A stretch of DNA of 22,302 nt from JBOGGX01 sp050744245 (GCA_050744245.1 JBOGGX010000008.1:1-22302); one strand, 5' to 3'. Positions 8,696 through 17,423 are shown, counted from the stretch's first letter. Made by a program: numbers and translations. The notes: generated by a model from the sequence alone, not told the origin.

Positions 8696-9091
8696 TCAGG
8701 CGCCGGTGGGGTGGATCGACACCTCGTCGGACCGGTCGCCCCGCAACACCCGGATCGCCAGCTGACCGTTGGCCAGGCGGGCCTCGACCCCGCGGCCGTA
8801 GCCGGCGGGCAGCTCGATCTCGCGCTCATAGCCCCCGTAGTCCCACTCGTTCATCAGGAAGCGGCGCGGACCTGCGCTGCGCACATGGGCCCAGAACCGC
8901 AGGCTGGTCGGTCTGAGCTCGATGGTGACGTCCTCGGCTCGCACCGCCGGCAGGGGAGCCACGACCACCAGCGCACCTGTCGTCTCATAGACGTTCACCG
9001 GCACCCGCTGGGGCCGCATCGACGCCTCGGTCGCCGCGGTGGCGTCGAGCACCTCCTGGTGGCTGGGCTGCTCGATCGGCATGGTCGGCAT
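8696..9091 (-). CDS. Hsp20/alpha-crystallin small heat shock protein
   Basis: A 131-residue ATP-independent holdase, cytoplasmic. After a 30-residue N-terminal arm comes the alpha-crystallin domain: VNVYETTGALVVVAPLP opening strands, the central LPAGYGRGVEARLANGQLAIRV segment matching the family A-x-x-x-n-G-x-L signature, and a short C-terminal tail. It is at the short end of the family. ATG 9091 is preceded by TACCGT with 6 nt between, and by no good Shine-Dalgarno sequence, so a leaderless message is likely; ATG 9082 is an alternative. The stop lies 7 nt before the first possible start of the large regulator gene, which suggests co-transcription. It diverges from selB, sharing the 81-nt region that holds the 12-bp repeats. 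Confidence 0.85.
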   Translation of the reverse strand: MPTMPIEQPSHQEVLDATAATEASMRPQRVPVNVYETTGALVVVAPLPAVRAEDVTIELRPTSLRFWAHVRSAGPRRFLMNEWDYGGYEREIELPAGYGRGVEARLANGQLAIRVLRGDRSDEVSIHPTGA

Positions 9092-9097
9092 CGCCCC

Positions 9098-9103
9098 ACG
9101 GTA
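9098..9103 (-). promoter_or_regulatory. -10 box of hsp20, leaderless type
   Basis: TACCGT on the minus strand, 6 nt before ATG 9091. It fits TANNNT placed so that transcription starts at the initiation codon. Confidence 0.45.
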
Positions 9104-9110
9104 CCGCTGC

Positions 9111-9158
9111 GGTCGGGTCGGCGGTCGGGTCGGCGGTCGGGCCGGCGGTCGGGCCGGT
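9111..9158. repeat. Four tandem 12-bp repeats in the hsp20/selB divergent promoter
   Basis: Units at 9111-9122, 9123-9134 (identical, GGTCGGGTCGGC), 9135-9146 (GGTCGGGCCGGC) and 9147-9158 (GGTCGGGCCGGT). Units 3 and 4 carry a T-to-C change. The array spans the space between the two divergent -10 boxes, about one helical turn per unit (12 bp). It could be a cluster of regulator sites or a slippage-prone simple repeat. Confidence 0.85.
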
Positions 9159-9163
9159 ATGGT
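9158..9163 (+). promoter_or_regulatory. -10 box of selB
   Basis: TATGGT, 9 nt before ATG 9173, starting at the last base of the repeat array. No Shine-Dalgarno sequence is visible, so the leader would be zero to a few nucleotides. Confidence 0.4.
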
Positions 9164-9172
9164 CGCCGGGCG

Positions 9173-10903
9173 ATGCACGTCGTCGCCACCGCCGGGCACG
9201 TCGATCACGGCAAGTCGACGCTCGTGCTCGCCCTCACGGGCATCGACCCGGACCGCTTCGACGAGGAGAAGCGCCGCGGGCTCACCATCGATCTCGGCTT
9301 CGCCTGGACCACGCTGCCGTCGGGACGGGGCGTCGCCTTCGTCGACGTCCCCGGCCATGTTCGCTTCATCAAGAACATGCTGGCCGGTGTCGGCGCGGTC
9401 GACGCGTGTCTGTTCGTCGTGGCCGCCACCGAGGGGTGGAAGCCGCAGTCCGAGGAGCACCTGCGGATCCTGGAGATCCTCGGCGTGGCCGAAGGGGTCG
9501 TCGCCGTCACCAAGGTCGGGTCGGTCGACGACGACGGGGCCGAGCTGGCCCGGCTCGACGTGGTCGACCGGGTGGCCGGATCGTTCCTCGATCGGGCCGA
9601 GATCGTCATGGTCGACGCGCCGGCCGGGCTCGGTGTCGGTGACCTCCGCGCCGCCCTCGACCGCATGCTCGGACGCACGCCGACGGCCCAGGATCGCGAC
9701 CGGCCCCGGCTGTGGGTCGACCGCTCCTTTGCCGCGGCCGGGGCGGGCACCGTGGTCACGGGGACGCTCGCCGGTGGCCGGCTGGGTGTCGGCGACGAGC
9801 TCCGGTTGTTCCCGAGCGGGCGGCGGGTCCGCATCCGCGGCCTCCAGAGCCTCCGCCAGCCGCAGGCCGAGGTCGGACCCGGCCACCGGGTGGCCGTCAA
9901 CCTGGTGGGTGTCGATCACGACGAGGTGCAGCGGGGAAACGCGCTGGTCCGTCGCGACCAGTGGCACGCCACCAGAACCGTCGATGCCGCGCTGCGCGTG
10001 CTGCCGTCGCTCGATCATCGCGTGTCGCGGCGGGGCGCGTACCTCGGGTACCTCGGCTCAGGGGAGCACCCCGTCCGGCTGTCGGTGCTCGGCGTCGACG
10101 CCATCGAGCCCGGTCGGGAGGGCCTCGTGCGGCTGCGACTTCCCGTCCCGCTGCCGTTGCTGCCGGGCGACCACTTCGTCGTGCGCGAGAGCGGAAGGGG
10201 CGAGACCGTCGGCGGCGGCGAGGTGCTCGACGTCGCTCCCGTCCTGCCGGCCGCCCGGGCCCGTCCCGATCGTTCGGTTGACCGCGTCGTGGCCGAGCGG
10301 GGGTGGGTGGACGCCACCGAGCTCGAGCGGCTGACCGGCGAGCGGCGGGTGCCGACCGTCGGCTCGTGGGTGGTCGCCCCCGCGGTGGTCGCCGAGCTGG
10401 CGGCCGGGCTCCGGCGGATGGTCGACGACGCGGGGCCCCTCGGACTCGACGTCGCCGGGCTCGACGAGCGGTCGCGAGCCGTCCTCGTAGGGCTCGACGG
10501 CATCGTCGTGACCGGAGGGCGGGCCCGAGCGGACGGCGCCGCCGATCCCCTGGCCGACCACCCCTTCGTCGAGGCGCTGGCCGCGTCCCCCTACGCGCCC
10601 CCGTCGCCGGCCGAGGCGGGCGTCGACCCTCGGGAGGTCCGTGAGCTTGTCCGCCGGGGCCTGATCGTGGAGCAGGACGGCATGTTCTTCCTCCCCGGCG
10701 CGGTCGACGCCGCGGGCCGTGTCGTCGCGGATCTCCTGCGTCAGCGACCAGATGGCGTCACCGTTGGCGAGCTACGCGACGTCCTCGGCACGTCCCGCAA
10801 GTACATCCTGCCGTTGGTCAACCGGCTCGACGCGACCGGCGTGACCCGCCGGCGGGGCGACGTGCGGGTGGCCGGGCCGAGGCTTCCGACCTCGGCCGGG
10901 TGA
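9173..10903 (+). CDS. selB: Selenocysteine-specific elongation factor SelB
   Basis: A GTPase that delivers Sec-tRNA(Sec) to UGA codons followed by a SECIS hairpin. 576 residues, near the family length of about 600. The G domain has G1 GHVDHGKST (8-16), the G2 region with RGLTIDLGFAW (36-45), and G3 DVPGH (58-62), followed by RFIKNMLAG, typical of SelB. The G4 motif reads TKVG (113-116), with Gly where most translational GTPases have Asp. Beta-barrel domains II-III follow (VTGTLAGG), then C-terminal winged helices that bind SECIS (final domain near 530-570 with TSRKYILPLVNRLDATGVTRR, typical of SelB WH4). It implies that the genome encodes selA, selD, selC and at least one selenoprotein; none is in this window. 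Stops abut the convergent GH13 gene. Confidence 0.93.
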   Translation: MHVVATAGHVDHGKSTLVLALTGIDPDRFDEEKRRGLTIDLGFAWTTLPSGRGVAFVDVPGHVRFIKNMLAGVGAVDACLFVVAATEGWKPQSEEHLRILEILGVAEGVVAVTKVGSVDDDGAELARLDVVDRVAGSFLDRAEIVMVDAPAGLGVGDLRAALDRMLGRTPTAQDRDRPRLWVDRSFAAAGAGTVVTGTLAGGRLGVGDELRLFPSGRRVRIRGLQSLRQPQAEVGPGHRVAVNLVGVDHDEVQRGNALVRRDQWHATRTVDAALRVLPSLDHRVSRRGAYLGYLGSGEHPVRLSVLGVDAIEPGREGLVRLRLPVPLPLLPGDHFVVRESGRGETVGGGEVLDVAPVLPAARARPDRSVDRVVAERGWVDATELERLTGERRVPTVGSWVVAPAVVAELAAGLRRMVDDAGPLGLDVAGLDERSRAVLVGLDGIVVTGGRARADGAADPLADHPFVEALAASPYAPPSPAEAGVDPREVRELVRRGLIVEQDGMFFLPGAVDAAGRVVADLLRQRPDGVTVGELRDVLGTSRKYILPLVNRLDATGVTRRRGDVRVAGPRLPTSAG

Positions 10904-12547
<1,644 letters not shown>

Positions 12548-13576
12548 CTAATCAGGCGGCGGTCCGACCGACGCCCGTGCCACCGACGGGCACCCGGCTC
12601 GGTCGGCGGCCGCACGGGCGGGCACAGCCCGTCCCAGCCGACACAGAACGGGCGGCCGTTCTGCGTCGGCGGGGTGGTTCCCGGCGTTCCGCGGCGACTT
12701 GCGCAGGCTGTTCCGGCCCCACACGACACAGTAGGCGAATGGCGGTCTCGAACCACGCTCGACCCGCTGCCGGCCGGTCGAACACAGCGGTGTCGGCGAT
12801 CTCCAGCTGGCGCACCGACCAGGCCCAGTCGAACCCGGCCCGGCGTCGGCGACGGTGAGGGGAGTGGGCAGGGCGGGCGGCCACCGACCGATCAGGCCCC
12901 GCAGGTGCCCCGAGCCCAGGCTGGCGCAGATCCGGCGGGCGGCGGCGGGGTCCTCGACGGTCCACAGCCCGTTGCCCAACTCGATGAACCCGACCCCGGC
13001 TCGGGCCAGGCGCCGCTGGCCCACTCGTGGCCGTTGGCCATGACCCACAGGCCGAAGGGGGCATACGGGTTGAGCTTGATGAACGCCGGGCCCCAATCGT
13101 CGTCCCACACATAGAAATACCAGTGGTCCGGCACCGCCGACTGGCGTCCGAAACAGAAATGTGGGTGACTCTTGAACGACAGCGGCGAGGTCTTTGTCCA
13201 CCCACCCTCGCCACACGTCCATGCGTTCCTGGGCCTTGCCGACCAGCACCACCCCGGTACGGTCCTCGGCCGCGGCGGCCAGCTGGTAGGGCCGGGCGAT
13301 CTGTTCTTTGCCGTCACCGCGCCGGAACCGCACCACCGGCAGCTCTCGTTCGGCGACGAACCCGATCGAGGTCGCGAACCATGCGGTCGTGGTTGTGGCC
13401 CAGCAACGCCGGCGACGGGATGTTCCGACGGCCGATCATCGCCGCCCGATGCAACAGAACTGCACCAGCCCGCGCTCGTGCATGAGGTTGGGGTTGTAGC
13501 CCGCCACTCCGATGCGGTCCACGCAACGGACCCGGAGCGTGATGTGATCGGCCAGTCGGCTGGCCACCGTTGCCAT
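12548..13576 (-). pseudogene. Broken conserved gene of unknown family, about six frameshifts
   Basis: Starts at ATG 13576 with an excellent RBS (GAGGAGGT, 13583-13590 region, spacing about 6). The reading then changes frame near 13440, 13348, 13175, 13013, 12842 and 12757, yet each piece continues the same protein. Successive recognisable parts are SRLADHITLRVRCVDRIG, IPSPALLGHNHDR, VRFRRGDGKEQIARPY, GVVLVGKAQERMDVWRGW, HPHFCFGRQ, WYFYVWDDDWGPAFIKLN, APFGLWVMANGHEWA, ARAGVGFIELGNGLWTVEDP and FDRPAAGRAWFET. From memory this matches a widespread bacterial family of about 500 residues with no established function; the present copy also lacks roughly the last third. Many shifts are single-base changes at short homopolymers (for example GGG near 13348, a lost A in an AAG codon near 13013). 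The neighbouring genes are intact, so true decay is favoured over assembly error, but error is not excluded. Confidence 0.8.
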
Positions 13577-13719
13577 AGCGACCTCCTCACCCGACCGTTG
13601 CCGCGGTCGACGGTGCAAACAACGGGAGGACGCTGCGTCGGAGGGAGACGAGCCCGCTCGGCTCTCCCCGGCGCGTCAACCACGACAGGAGCTGCCCCAG
13701 GCCGCTATCCGCGACGGGG

Positions 13720-13783
13720 CTCAGACCGCCCCGATCCCCCGACGACGGCCAACTCACCGCGGCGCGTGGCTGGGCGGTCTGAG
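13720..13783. repeat. 12-bp inverted repeat, 40-bp spacer
   Basis: Left arm CTCAGACCGCCC (13720-13731) and right arm GGGCGGTCTGAG (13772-13783) are exact reverse complements. They may be ends of a small mobile remnant, a long-loop terminator or an operator pair. There is no open frame between them. Confidence 0.6.
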
Positions 13784-13984
13784 GCTCGCTCGCTACCTAG
13801 GACTTCTCTGTCGCGGTGGCGTTGAACTTTTCGGCAAGTTTGATGAGCGCGAGCATGGCTACTGAGAAGGATCTCTGTACCACCCCACCACCTGGACTTA
13901 CGACCTCACGGCGCCAGGACCGGCGAGTGGTCAGCCTTCTGCGAGAAGAGCGCAGTCGTTCCTGTGCTCGACTCGCGCGCCCGA

Positions 13985-14003
13985 GGGCGGGCTGTGCCCG
14001 CCC
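13985..14003. repeat. GC-rich hairpin
   Basis: GGGCGGGC (13985-13992), loop TGT, GCCCGCCC (13996-14003): an 8-bp perfect stem with a 3-nt loop. It may be a second stem of the terminator region behind the DUF2752 gene. Confidence 0.45.
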
Positions 14004-14044
14004 GACAACCTCACCGCAACGGCGGTCGCGCTGGGGGGAGGCCG

Positions 14045-14066
14045 GGAGGGGGGCCTGCCCCCCTCC
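14045..14066 (-). terminator. Terminator-like hairpin after DUF2752 gene
   Basis: GGAGGGGGG (14045-14053), loop CCTG, CCCCCCTCC (14058-14066): a 9-bp stem, 2 nt past the gene stop at 14069. No U-tract. The tight position behind the stop favours a terminator. Confidence 0.6.
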
Positions 14067-14068
14067 GG

Positions 14069-14491
14069 CTAGGAGGCGGCCGACGCCAGGTAGGTGAATG
14101 GCGCCCAGGGAAGGTTGCGGAGAACGGCGAACCCGACGGCGATGGCGAAGAAGCCCCAGGCGAACCGGCTCGGGGCCCGCAGCGCCGAGTTCGACACGGG
14201 CCGGACGATGCGCCCCCACGCCCAGTAGGCGCCGACGGCGACGAGCACGGGCAGGGCGACGACCAGCAGGATGTTGTGGTCGATGGCGCGGGCGACGCCG
14301 CCGTGGACCAGCGCGTGCAGCGCCCGGGCGGCGCCGCAGCCGGGACAGTCGACCCCGAACAGGCTGCGGGTGGGGCAGGCGGGGTAGTGGCCGGGCTGGT
14401 TGGGGTCGAACAGGTACAGGTAGACGAGCCCGCCGGCCACCGCGGCCAACCCGCCGAGGCCCAACAGCCGGAGGCGCCAGCTCGCGGTCAT
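14069..14491 (-). CDS. DUF2752 family membrane protein
   Basis: 140 residues. A first transmembrane segment (about 10-28) is followed by the family hallmark: Cys39-Pro, then G-x-x-Cys49-Pro-Gly-Cys52-Gly-x-x-Arg-Ala and a downstream Asp-His-Asn (71-73). Further helices lie at about 74-92 and 108-125. The role of DUF2752 is not established; the cysteines suggest metal or redox binding at the membrane. ATG 14491 was chosen; GAGAAT, 7 nt upstream, could be a -10 box for a leaderless start, and there is no good Shine-Dalgarno sequence. It diverges from the PduO gene across 62 nt and ends in a hairpin terminator. Confidence 0.85.
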   Translation of the reverse strand: MTASWRLRLLGLGGLAAVAGGLVYLYLFDPNQPGHYPACPTRSLFGVDCPGCGAARALHALVHGGVARAIDHNILLVVALPVLVAVGAYWAWGRIVRPVSNSALRAPSRFAWGFFAIAVGFAVLRNLPWAPFTYLASAAS

Positions 14492-14540
14492 CGCGCCGAT
14501 TCTCTCACACTGCGGTCGGCCGCCGGTCGGCGCCCGCCCG

Positions 14541-14546
14541 TAGGCT
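14541..14546 (+). promoter_or_regulatory. -10 box of the PduO-type gene, leaderless type
   Basis: TAGGCT, 7 nt before GTG 14554, with no Shine-Dalgarno sequence. Same arrangement as several other genes in the window. Confidence 0.4.
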
Positions 14547-14553
14547 CCATGCG

Positions 14554-15102
14554 GTGAGGGTGTACACCCGCAAGGGCGATGACGGCACGACCGGGCTGCT
14601 GTACGGCGGCCGGGTGGCCAAGGACTCCGCCCTGCCGGTGGCCTACGGAACCGTCGACGAGGCCCAGGCCTTCCTCGGGCTGGCCCGGGCCGAGGCCGCA
14701 CACGACGGCGAGCTCGACCGGCTGCTGGTCAGACTCGAACGGGAGCTGTGGGTGGCCATGGCCGAGCTGGCCACCGATCCGGCCAACCACGCCAAGCTGA
14801 CGCCGGGCCAAAGCCGGGTCACGCCCGAGATGGTGGCCGGCCTCGAGGCCACCATCGACGATCTGTCCGCCCGCTTCGAGATGCCCACCGAGTTCGTCGT
14901 GCCGGGCCAGAACCGCCTGGCCGCCCTGCTCGACGTGGCCCGCACCGTCGTCCGCCGGGCCGAACGGGCCGCGTTGGGTGCGCCGCGGCCCGACGGTTCG
15001 GAGGTGCTGGCCTACCTCAACCGGCTGTCGGACCTGTTGTGGACCATGGCCCGCTGGCAGGAGGGCGCCGACGTTCTCCCGACGAGGTCGGCAACCAGCT
15101 AA
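14554..15102 (+). CDS. Cob(I)alamin adenosyltransferase, PduO type
   Basis: Transfers the adenosyl group of ATP to cob(I)alamin, making adenosylcobalamin. 182 residues, the usual size for single-domain PduO/MMAB-type enzymes. The N-terminal ATP-binding signature RVYTRKGDDGTTGLLYGGRV is followed by VDEAQAFLGLARA, and the C-terminal helices carry ARTVVRRAERA and LNRLSDLLWTMAR, both typical. GTG 14554 is the likely start; GTG 14560 two codons later is possible; the nearby ATG 14549 is out of frame. No cobalamin-dependent enzyme or cobalamin biosynthesis gene is beside it. The 3' end overlaps the convergent vapC stop by 4 nt (CTAA). Confidence 0.93.
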   Translation: MRVYTRKGDDGTTGLLYGGRVAKDSALPVAYGTVDEAQAFLGLARAEAAHDGELDRLLVRLERELWVAMAELATDPANHAKLTPGQSRVTPEMVAGLEATIDDLSARFEMPTEFVVPGQNRLAALLDVARTVVRRAERAALGAPRPDGSEVLAYLNRLSDLLWTMARWQEGADVLPTRSATS

Positions 15103-15491
15103 ACGACGATGGTGGTGATCCCGAGGTCGGGAGCGCGGGTCAGCCGACGATCCGACGTCACCAGGGGGCAGTCGAGCACACGCGCCAGGGCGACGTACAC
15201 GGCCTCGTAGGCCGTCAGGTTGTGCCGCAGAAGCCAGGCCGAGTGCAGAAGGGGTGTGGTGCGAAACCGCTCGATGGGGGCGGTCACCAAGCCGTCGACG
15301 ACCATTGCGGCGTGCTCGGCCGAGATCGCGCCGAGACGCTCCCACCGCCGCACGCCGTTGAGAACCTCGACGTCCATGATCTCCGGGGCAACCAGGTCGA
15401 GACCGTCGAGCTGCAGGTCGAGCCGTGGCGCTCGAGTCGCGCGGGCGAGCCAGTCGGCGACCGCGGACGCGTCAATGACCGCGGTCGGCAT
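15099..15491 (-). CDS. VapC-type PIN-domain toxin (pair 1)
   Basis: 130-residue PIN-domain ribonuclease. Acidic metal-binding residues are visible: D7 (in AVIDASA), E42 (PEIMDVEVLNG), E96 (TAYEAVYVALA, where Asp is more usual) and D114 (VTSDRRL). Members cleave tRNA or rRNA when freed from antitoxin. Its ATG 15491 lies inside the 3' end of the antitoxin gene (20-nt overlap), so translation is coupled. It converges on the PduO gene with overlapping stops. Confidence 0.88.
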   Translation of the reverse strand: MPTAVIDASAVADWLARATRAPRLDLQLDGLDLVAPEIMDVEVLNGVRRWERLGAISAEHAAMVVDGLVTAPIERFRTTPLLHSAWLLRHNLTAYEAVYVALARVLDCPLVTSDRRLTRAPDLGITTIVV

Positions 15492-15765
15492 CGCCTCGCA
15501 GTTCGGCGGCGACGTGCTCGAACCATTCGCGTCGCTCCTCATCGCGCTCGGCCCGCGAGGCACGCACCGCCTCCGCGCCATCGATGCCGAATGTCGGCGG
15601 GCTGGCCCGGAGTCGACGGAGCCACTCGGCCTTCGACGGGCGACTGAACTCGCGACGCAGCAGGTCCATGACGAAGTCGCGCTGGGTCATGCCGGCCTCG
15701 GCCGCCCGCTTCTTGAGCTCGGCATGCAGGTCGGGCGGCAGGTCCTTGATCTGCAGGTTGCCCAC
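15472..15765 (-). CDS. FitA/VapB-type ribbon-helix-helix antitoxin (pair 1)
   Basis: 97 residues from GTG 15765. An N-terminal RHH domain (NLQIKDLPPDLHAELKKRA, then MTQRDFVMDLLRREF) binds operator DNA as a dimer; the basic/acidic C-terminal half would wrap the toxin. It partners the overlapping vapC. The GTG is preceded by TACTCT at 6 nt, arguing for a leaderless start there; an ATG at 15792 would give a 106-residue form. Likely autoregulated by the RHH-toxin complex, as is usual for the family. The promoter falls close to the 3' end of the upstream unknown gene. Confidence 0.85.
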   Translation of the reverse strand: MGNLQIKDLPPDLHAELKKRAAEAGMTQRDFVMDLLRREFSRPSKAEWLRRLRASPPTFGIDGAEAVRASRAERDEERREWFEHVAAELRGDADRGH

Positions 15766-15771
15766 GTCATG

Positions 15772-15777
15772 AGAGTA
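15772..15777 (-). promoter_or_regulatory. -10 box of antitoxin gene (pair 1), leaderless type
   Basis: TACTCT on the minus strand, 6 nt before GTG 15765, with no Shine-Dalgarno sequence. It supports GTG 15765 over ATG 15792 as the start. Confidence 0.5.
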
Positions 15778-15794
15778 GCATGCTCGCGGCATCC

Positions 15795-16457
15795 TCAGGC
15801 GGCGACCGGCGGGTCGGGCGGCTCCGGCGGCCCCGGCTCGGAGGTCGCGGCGGCGCGCCGGCCGGCCCGGTCGTAGGCCCAGGCCACGCACTCCGACGCC
15901 AGCGCCGGGTGGAACCGCCAGCGCAGGAGCTGTTGTTCGGCCGCGGCCCGGTCCTCCCCGAGCTCGTACAGGGTGAGGGCCAGCCGCTGGGCCCTGAGCC
16001 GCAGCCCGGTGTCGGTCGGCTGGCGCAGCTGGTGCTCGAGGAAGGCCCGGTGGGCGGCCTGGAGCGAGTCCGGCAGCCGGGTCACCTGGTTGCGGGTCAG
16101 CGGCGGCAGCTTGCGCCGCACGAGCAGGGTGGCGGCCTCGCCGTCGAGGTGGGTGACGCGGAACTGGCAGCAGCGCTCGATCGTGCGCCGCAGGGGCGCC
16201 TGGCGGCCCGGGCGCACGCCCAGCCCGAGCGAGAGGGCGGTCTCGTCGACGGGCAGCTCGAACCCGTCGGGGTCGCGCTCGAGCCACGACGCCAGCCGCC
16301 GCAGCAGCCAGCAGGCGGACGGGCCGAGCACGGGCAGCCAGAAGCGCTCGACGTAGGCCGATCGAGGGTCGTGGCCCAACTGGTCGATGACCGAGTCCGG
16401 CCAGGGCCGGACGGTGAGCGAGGGCGTGAGGGACGGGGTGGCGGTTGCGAGCGACAT
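15795..16457 (-). CDS. Conserved actinobacterial protein of unknown function
   Basis: 220 residues from ATG 16457, which has GGAGGA about 3-4 nt upstream. No membrane segments. The middle contains RRLASWLERDPDGFELPVDETALSLGLG followed by RRTIERCCQF and RRKLPPLTRNQVTRLPDSL, a pattern that could be a winged-helix-like fold, then a long Arg/Leu/Glu-rich helix (RLRAQRLALTLYELGED) and a Pro-rich end. I recall similar proteins in actinobacterial genomes, annotated as hypothetical. It has its own promoter (16543-16571) and is divergent from the sirtuin gene. Confidence 0.75.
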   Translation of the reverse strand: MSLATATPSLTPSLTVRPWPDSVIDQLGHDPRSAYVERFWLPVLGPSACWLLRRLASWLERDPDGFELPVDETALSLGLGVRPGRQAPLRRTIERCCQFRVTHLDGEAATLLVRRKLPPLTRNQVTRLPDSLQAAHRAFLEHQLRQPTDTGLRLRAQRLALTLYELGEDRAAAEQQLLRWRFHPALASECVAWAYDRAGRRAAATSEPGPPEPPDPPVAA

Positions 16458-16542
16458 CGGTCCTCCGAACGGGGGGTACCCAGCAGGGCTCGGGGAAGCG
16501 GCGATGGCCGGGGAAGATCGTCGGCGGAACGGTGCCGTCGCC

Positions 16543-16571
16543 ATGATGGACGACGGCATGTTTCATGTCAA
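16543..16571 (-). promoter_or_regulatory. Sigma-70-type promoter of the unknown gene
   Basis: On the minus strand: -35 TTGACA (16566-16571), 17-nt spacer, -10 CATCAT (16543-16548; four of six consensus). Transcription would start near 16536, leaving a leader of about 80 nt that includes the GGAGGA RBS. Confidence 0.6.
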
Positions 16572-16606
16572 GAGAGTCGCGGCGAGAGATCACGGGCCCA
16601 TCCGGC

Positions 16607-16612
16607 TAGCGT
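16607..16612 (+). promoter_or_regulatory. -10 box of sirtuin gene, leaderless type
   Basis: TAGCGT, 7 nt before GTG 16620; no Shine-Dalgarno sequence. Confidence 0.4.
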
Positions 16613-16619
16613 TGCTCCG

Positions 16620-17423
16620 GTGACCGCCGACAGCGACGCGCGGGCCCGGGTGCGACGGTGGATCGACGAGGCGCCGCCCGAGAGCGTCGTCGTCCTCACC
16701 GGCGCCGGCATCTCCACCGACAGCGGCATCCCCGACTTCCGCGGCCCGAAGGGCGTCTGGACCAAGAACCCGAAGGCCGAGAAGCAGTCGACGATCCAGC
16801 ACTACGTGGCCGATCCCGAGGTGCGCCGGGCGGCGTGGCAGACCCGGCTGGCGTCGCCGGCGTGGGCGGCCAGACCCAACGCCGGCCACCGGGCCATCGT
16901 CACCCTCGAACGGCGGGGCAAGCTCCACACCCTCGTCACCCAGAACATCGACGAGCTCCACCAGCAGGCCGGCACCGACCCGGCTCGCGTCGTCGAGGTC
17001 CACGGCACGATGCGCCAGGTCGTGTGCCTGTCCTGCGGCGAGCGGGCGCCGATGGAGCGGGCGCTCGAACGGGTGCGGGCCGGCGAGGCCGACCCGCCGT
17101 GCCGCAGCTGTGGCGGCATCCTCAAGTCGGCCACCATCTCCTTCGGCCAGGCGCTGGTCCTGGCCGACCTCCAGCGGGCCGAGCAGGCCGCCCGCCAGGC
17201 CAGCCTGCTGCTGGCCGTCGGCACCAGCCTCGGCGTGTACCCGGTGGCCGAGATGGTCCCGCTGGCCAGCATGAGCGGCGCCCGCATCGTCATCGTCAAC
17301 GCCGAGCCCACCGCCATGGACGACCTGGCCGACGAGGTGCTGCGCGGCCCGATCAGCGAATTGCTGCCCGCCGTCGTGGGGCCGGGCCCAGACGACATAC
17401 CCGAAAACCGACCGAGTCAGTAG
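16620..17423 (+). CDS. Sir2-family NAD-dependent protein deacylase
   Basis: Removes acyl groups from lysine with NAD+, releasing nicotinamide and O-acyl-ADP-ribose; cytoplasmic. 267 residues, usual for bacterial sirtuins. NAD binding: GAGISTDSGIPDFRG (28-42), TQNID (107-111), GTSLGVYP and IVNAEPT. Catalytic H128 in VEVHGT. The structural zinc site is complete: C136, C139, C161 and C164. The FRGPKGVWTKNPKAE segment recalls the SIRT6/7-like branch more than CobB, an impression only. GTG 16620 follows a -10-like box by 7 nt. The stop TAG is also the first half of the next gene's TAGACT box, 11 nt before its GTG. Confidence 0.92.
   Translation: MTADSDARARVRRWIDEAPPESVVVLTGAGISTDSGIPDFRGPKGVWTKNPKAEKQSTIQHYVADPEVRRAAWQTRLASPAWAARPNAGHRAIVTLERRGKLHTLVTQNIDELHQQAGTDPARVVEVHGTMRQVVCLSCGERAPMERALERVRAGEADPPCRSCGGILKSATISFGQALVLADLQRAEQAARQASLLLAVGTSLGVYPVAEMVPLASMSGARIVIVNAEPTAMDDLADEVLRGPISELLPAVVGPGPDDIPENRPSQ

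Larger units (their letters stand above)
13577..14068. other. Long intergenic region with no convincing gene
   Basis: 492 nt without a supported gene. It holds the RBS of the broken gene, a 12-bp inverted repeat (13720-13783), a lower-GC patch (about 13800-13900), a short hairpin (13985-14003) and a terminator-like hairpin (14045-14066). A minus-strand frame ends at 13797 with a Leu/Ile/Lys-rich run of about 19 residues after an ATG near 13857; it may be the 3' tail of a lost gene, but this is not proven. Confidence 0.5.

Noticed and set aside
9111..9158. CRISPR-like array
   Set aside because: The units are 12 bp and directly adjacent with no spacers, so this is a simple tandem repeat.
9039..10334. 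Open frames in the other two plus frames of selB
   Set aside because: Ser/Arg/Pro-rich shadows; the selB frame carries all GTPase and winged-helix motifs.
13816..14097. Small plus-strand or minus-strand ORFs in the intergenic region after the broken gene
   Set aside because: No RBS, no recognisable motif and poor codon pattern. At most a short remnant of a lost gene.
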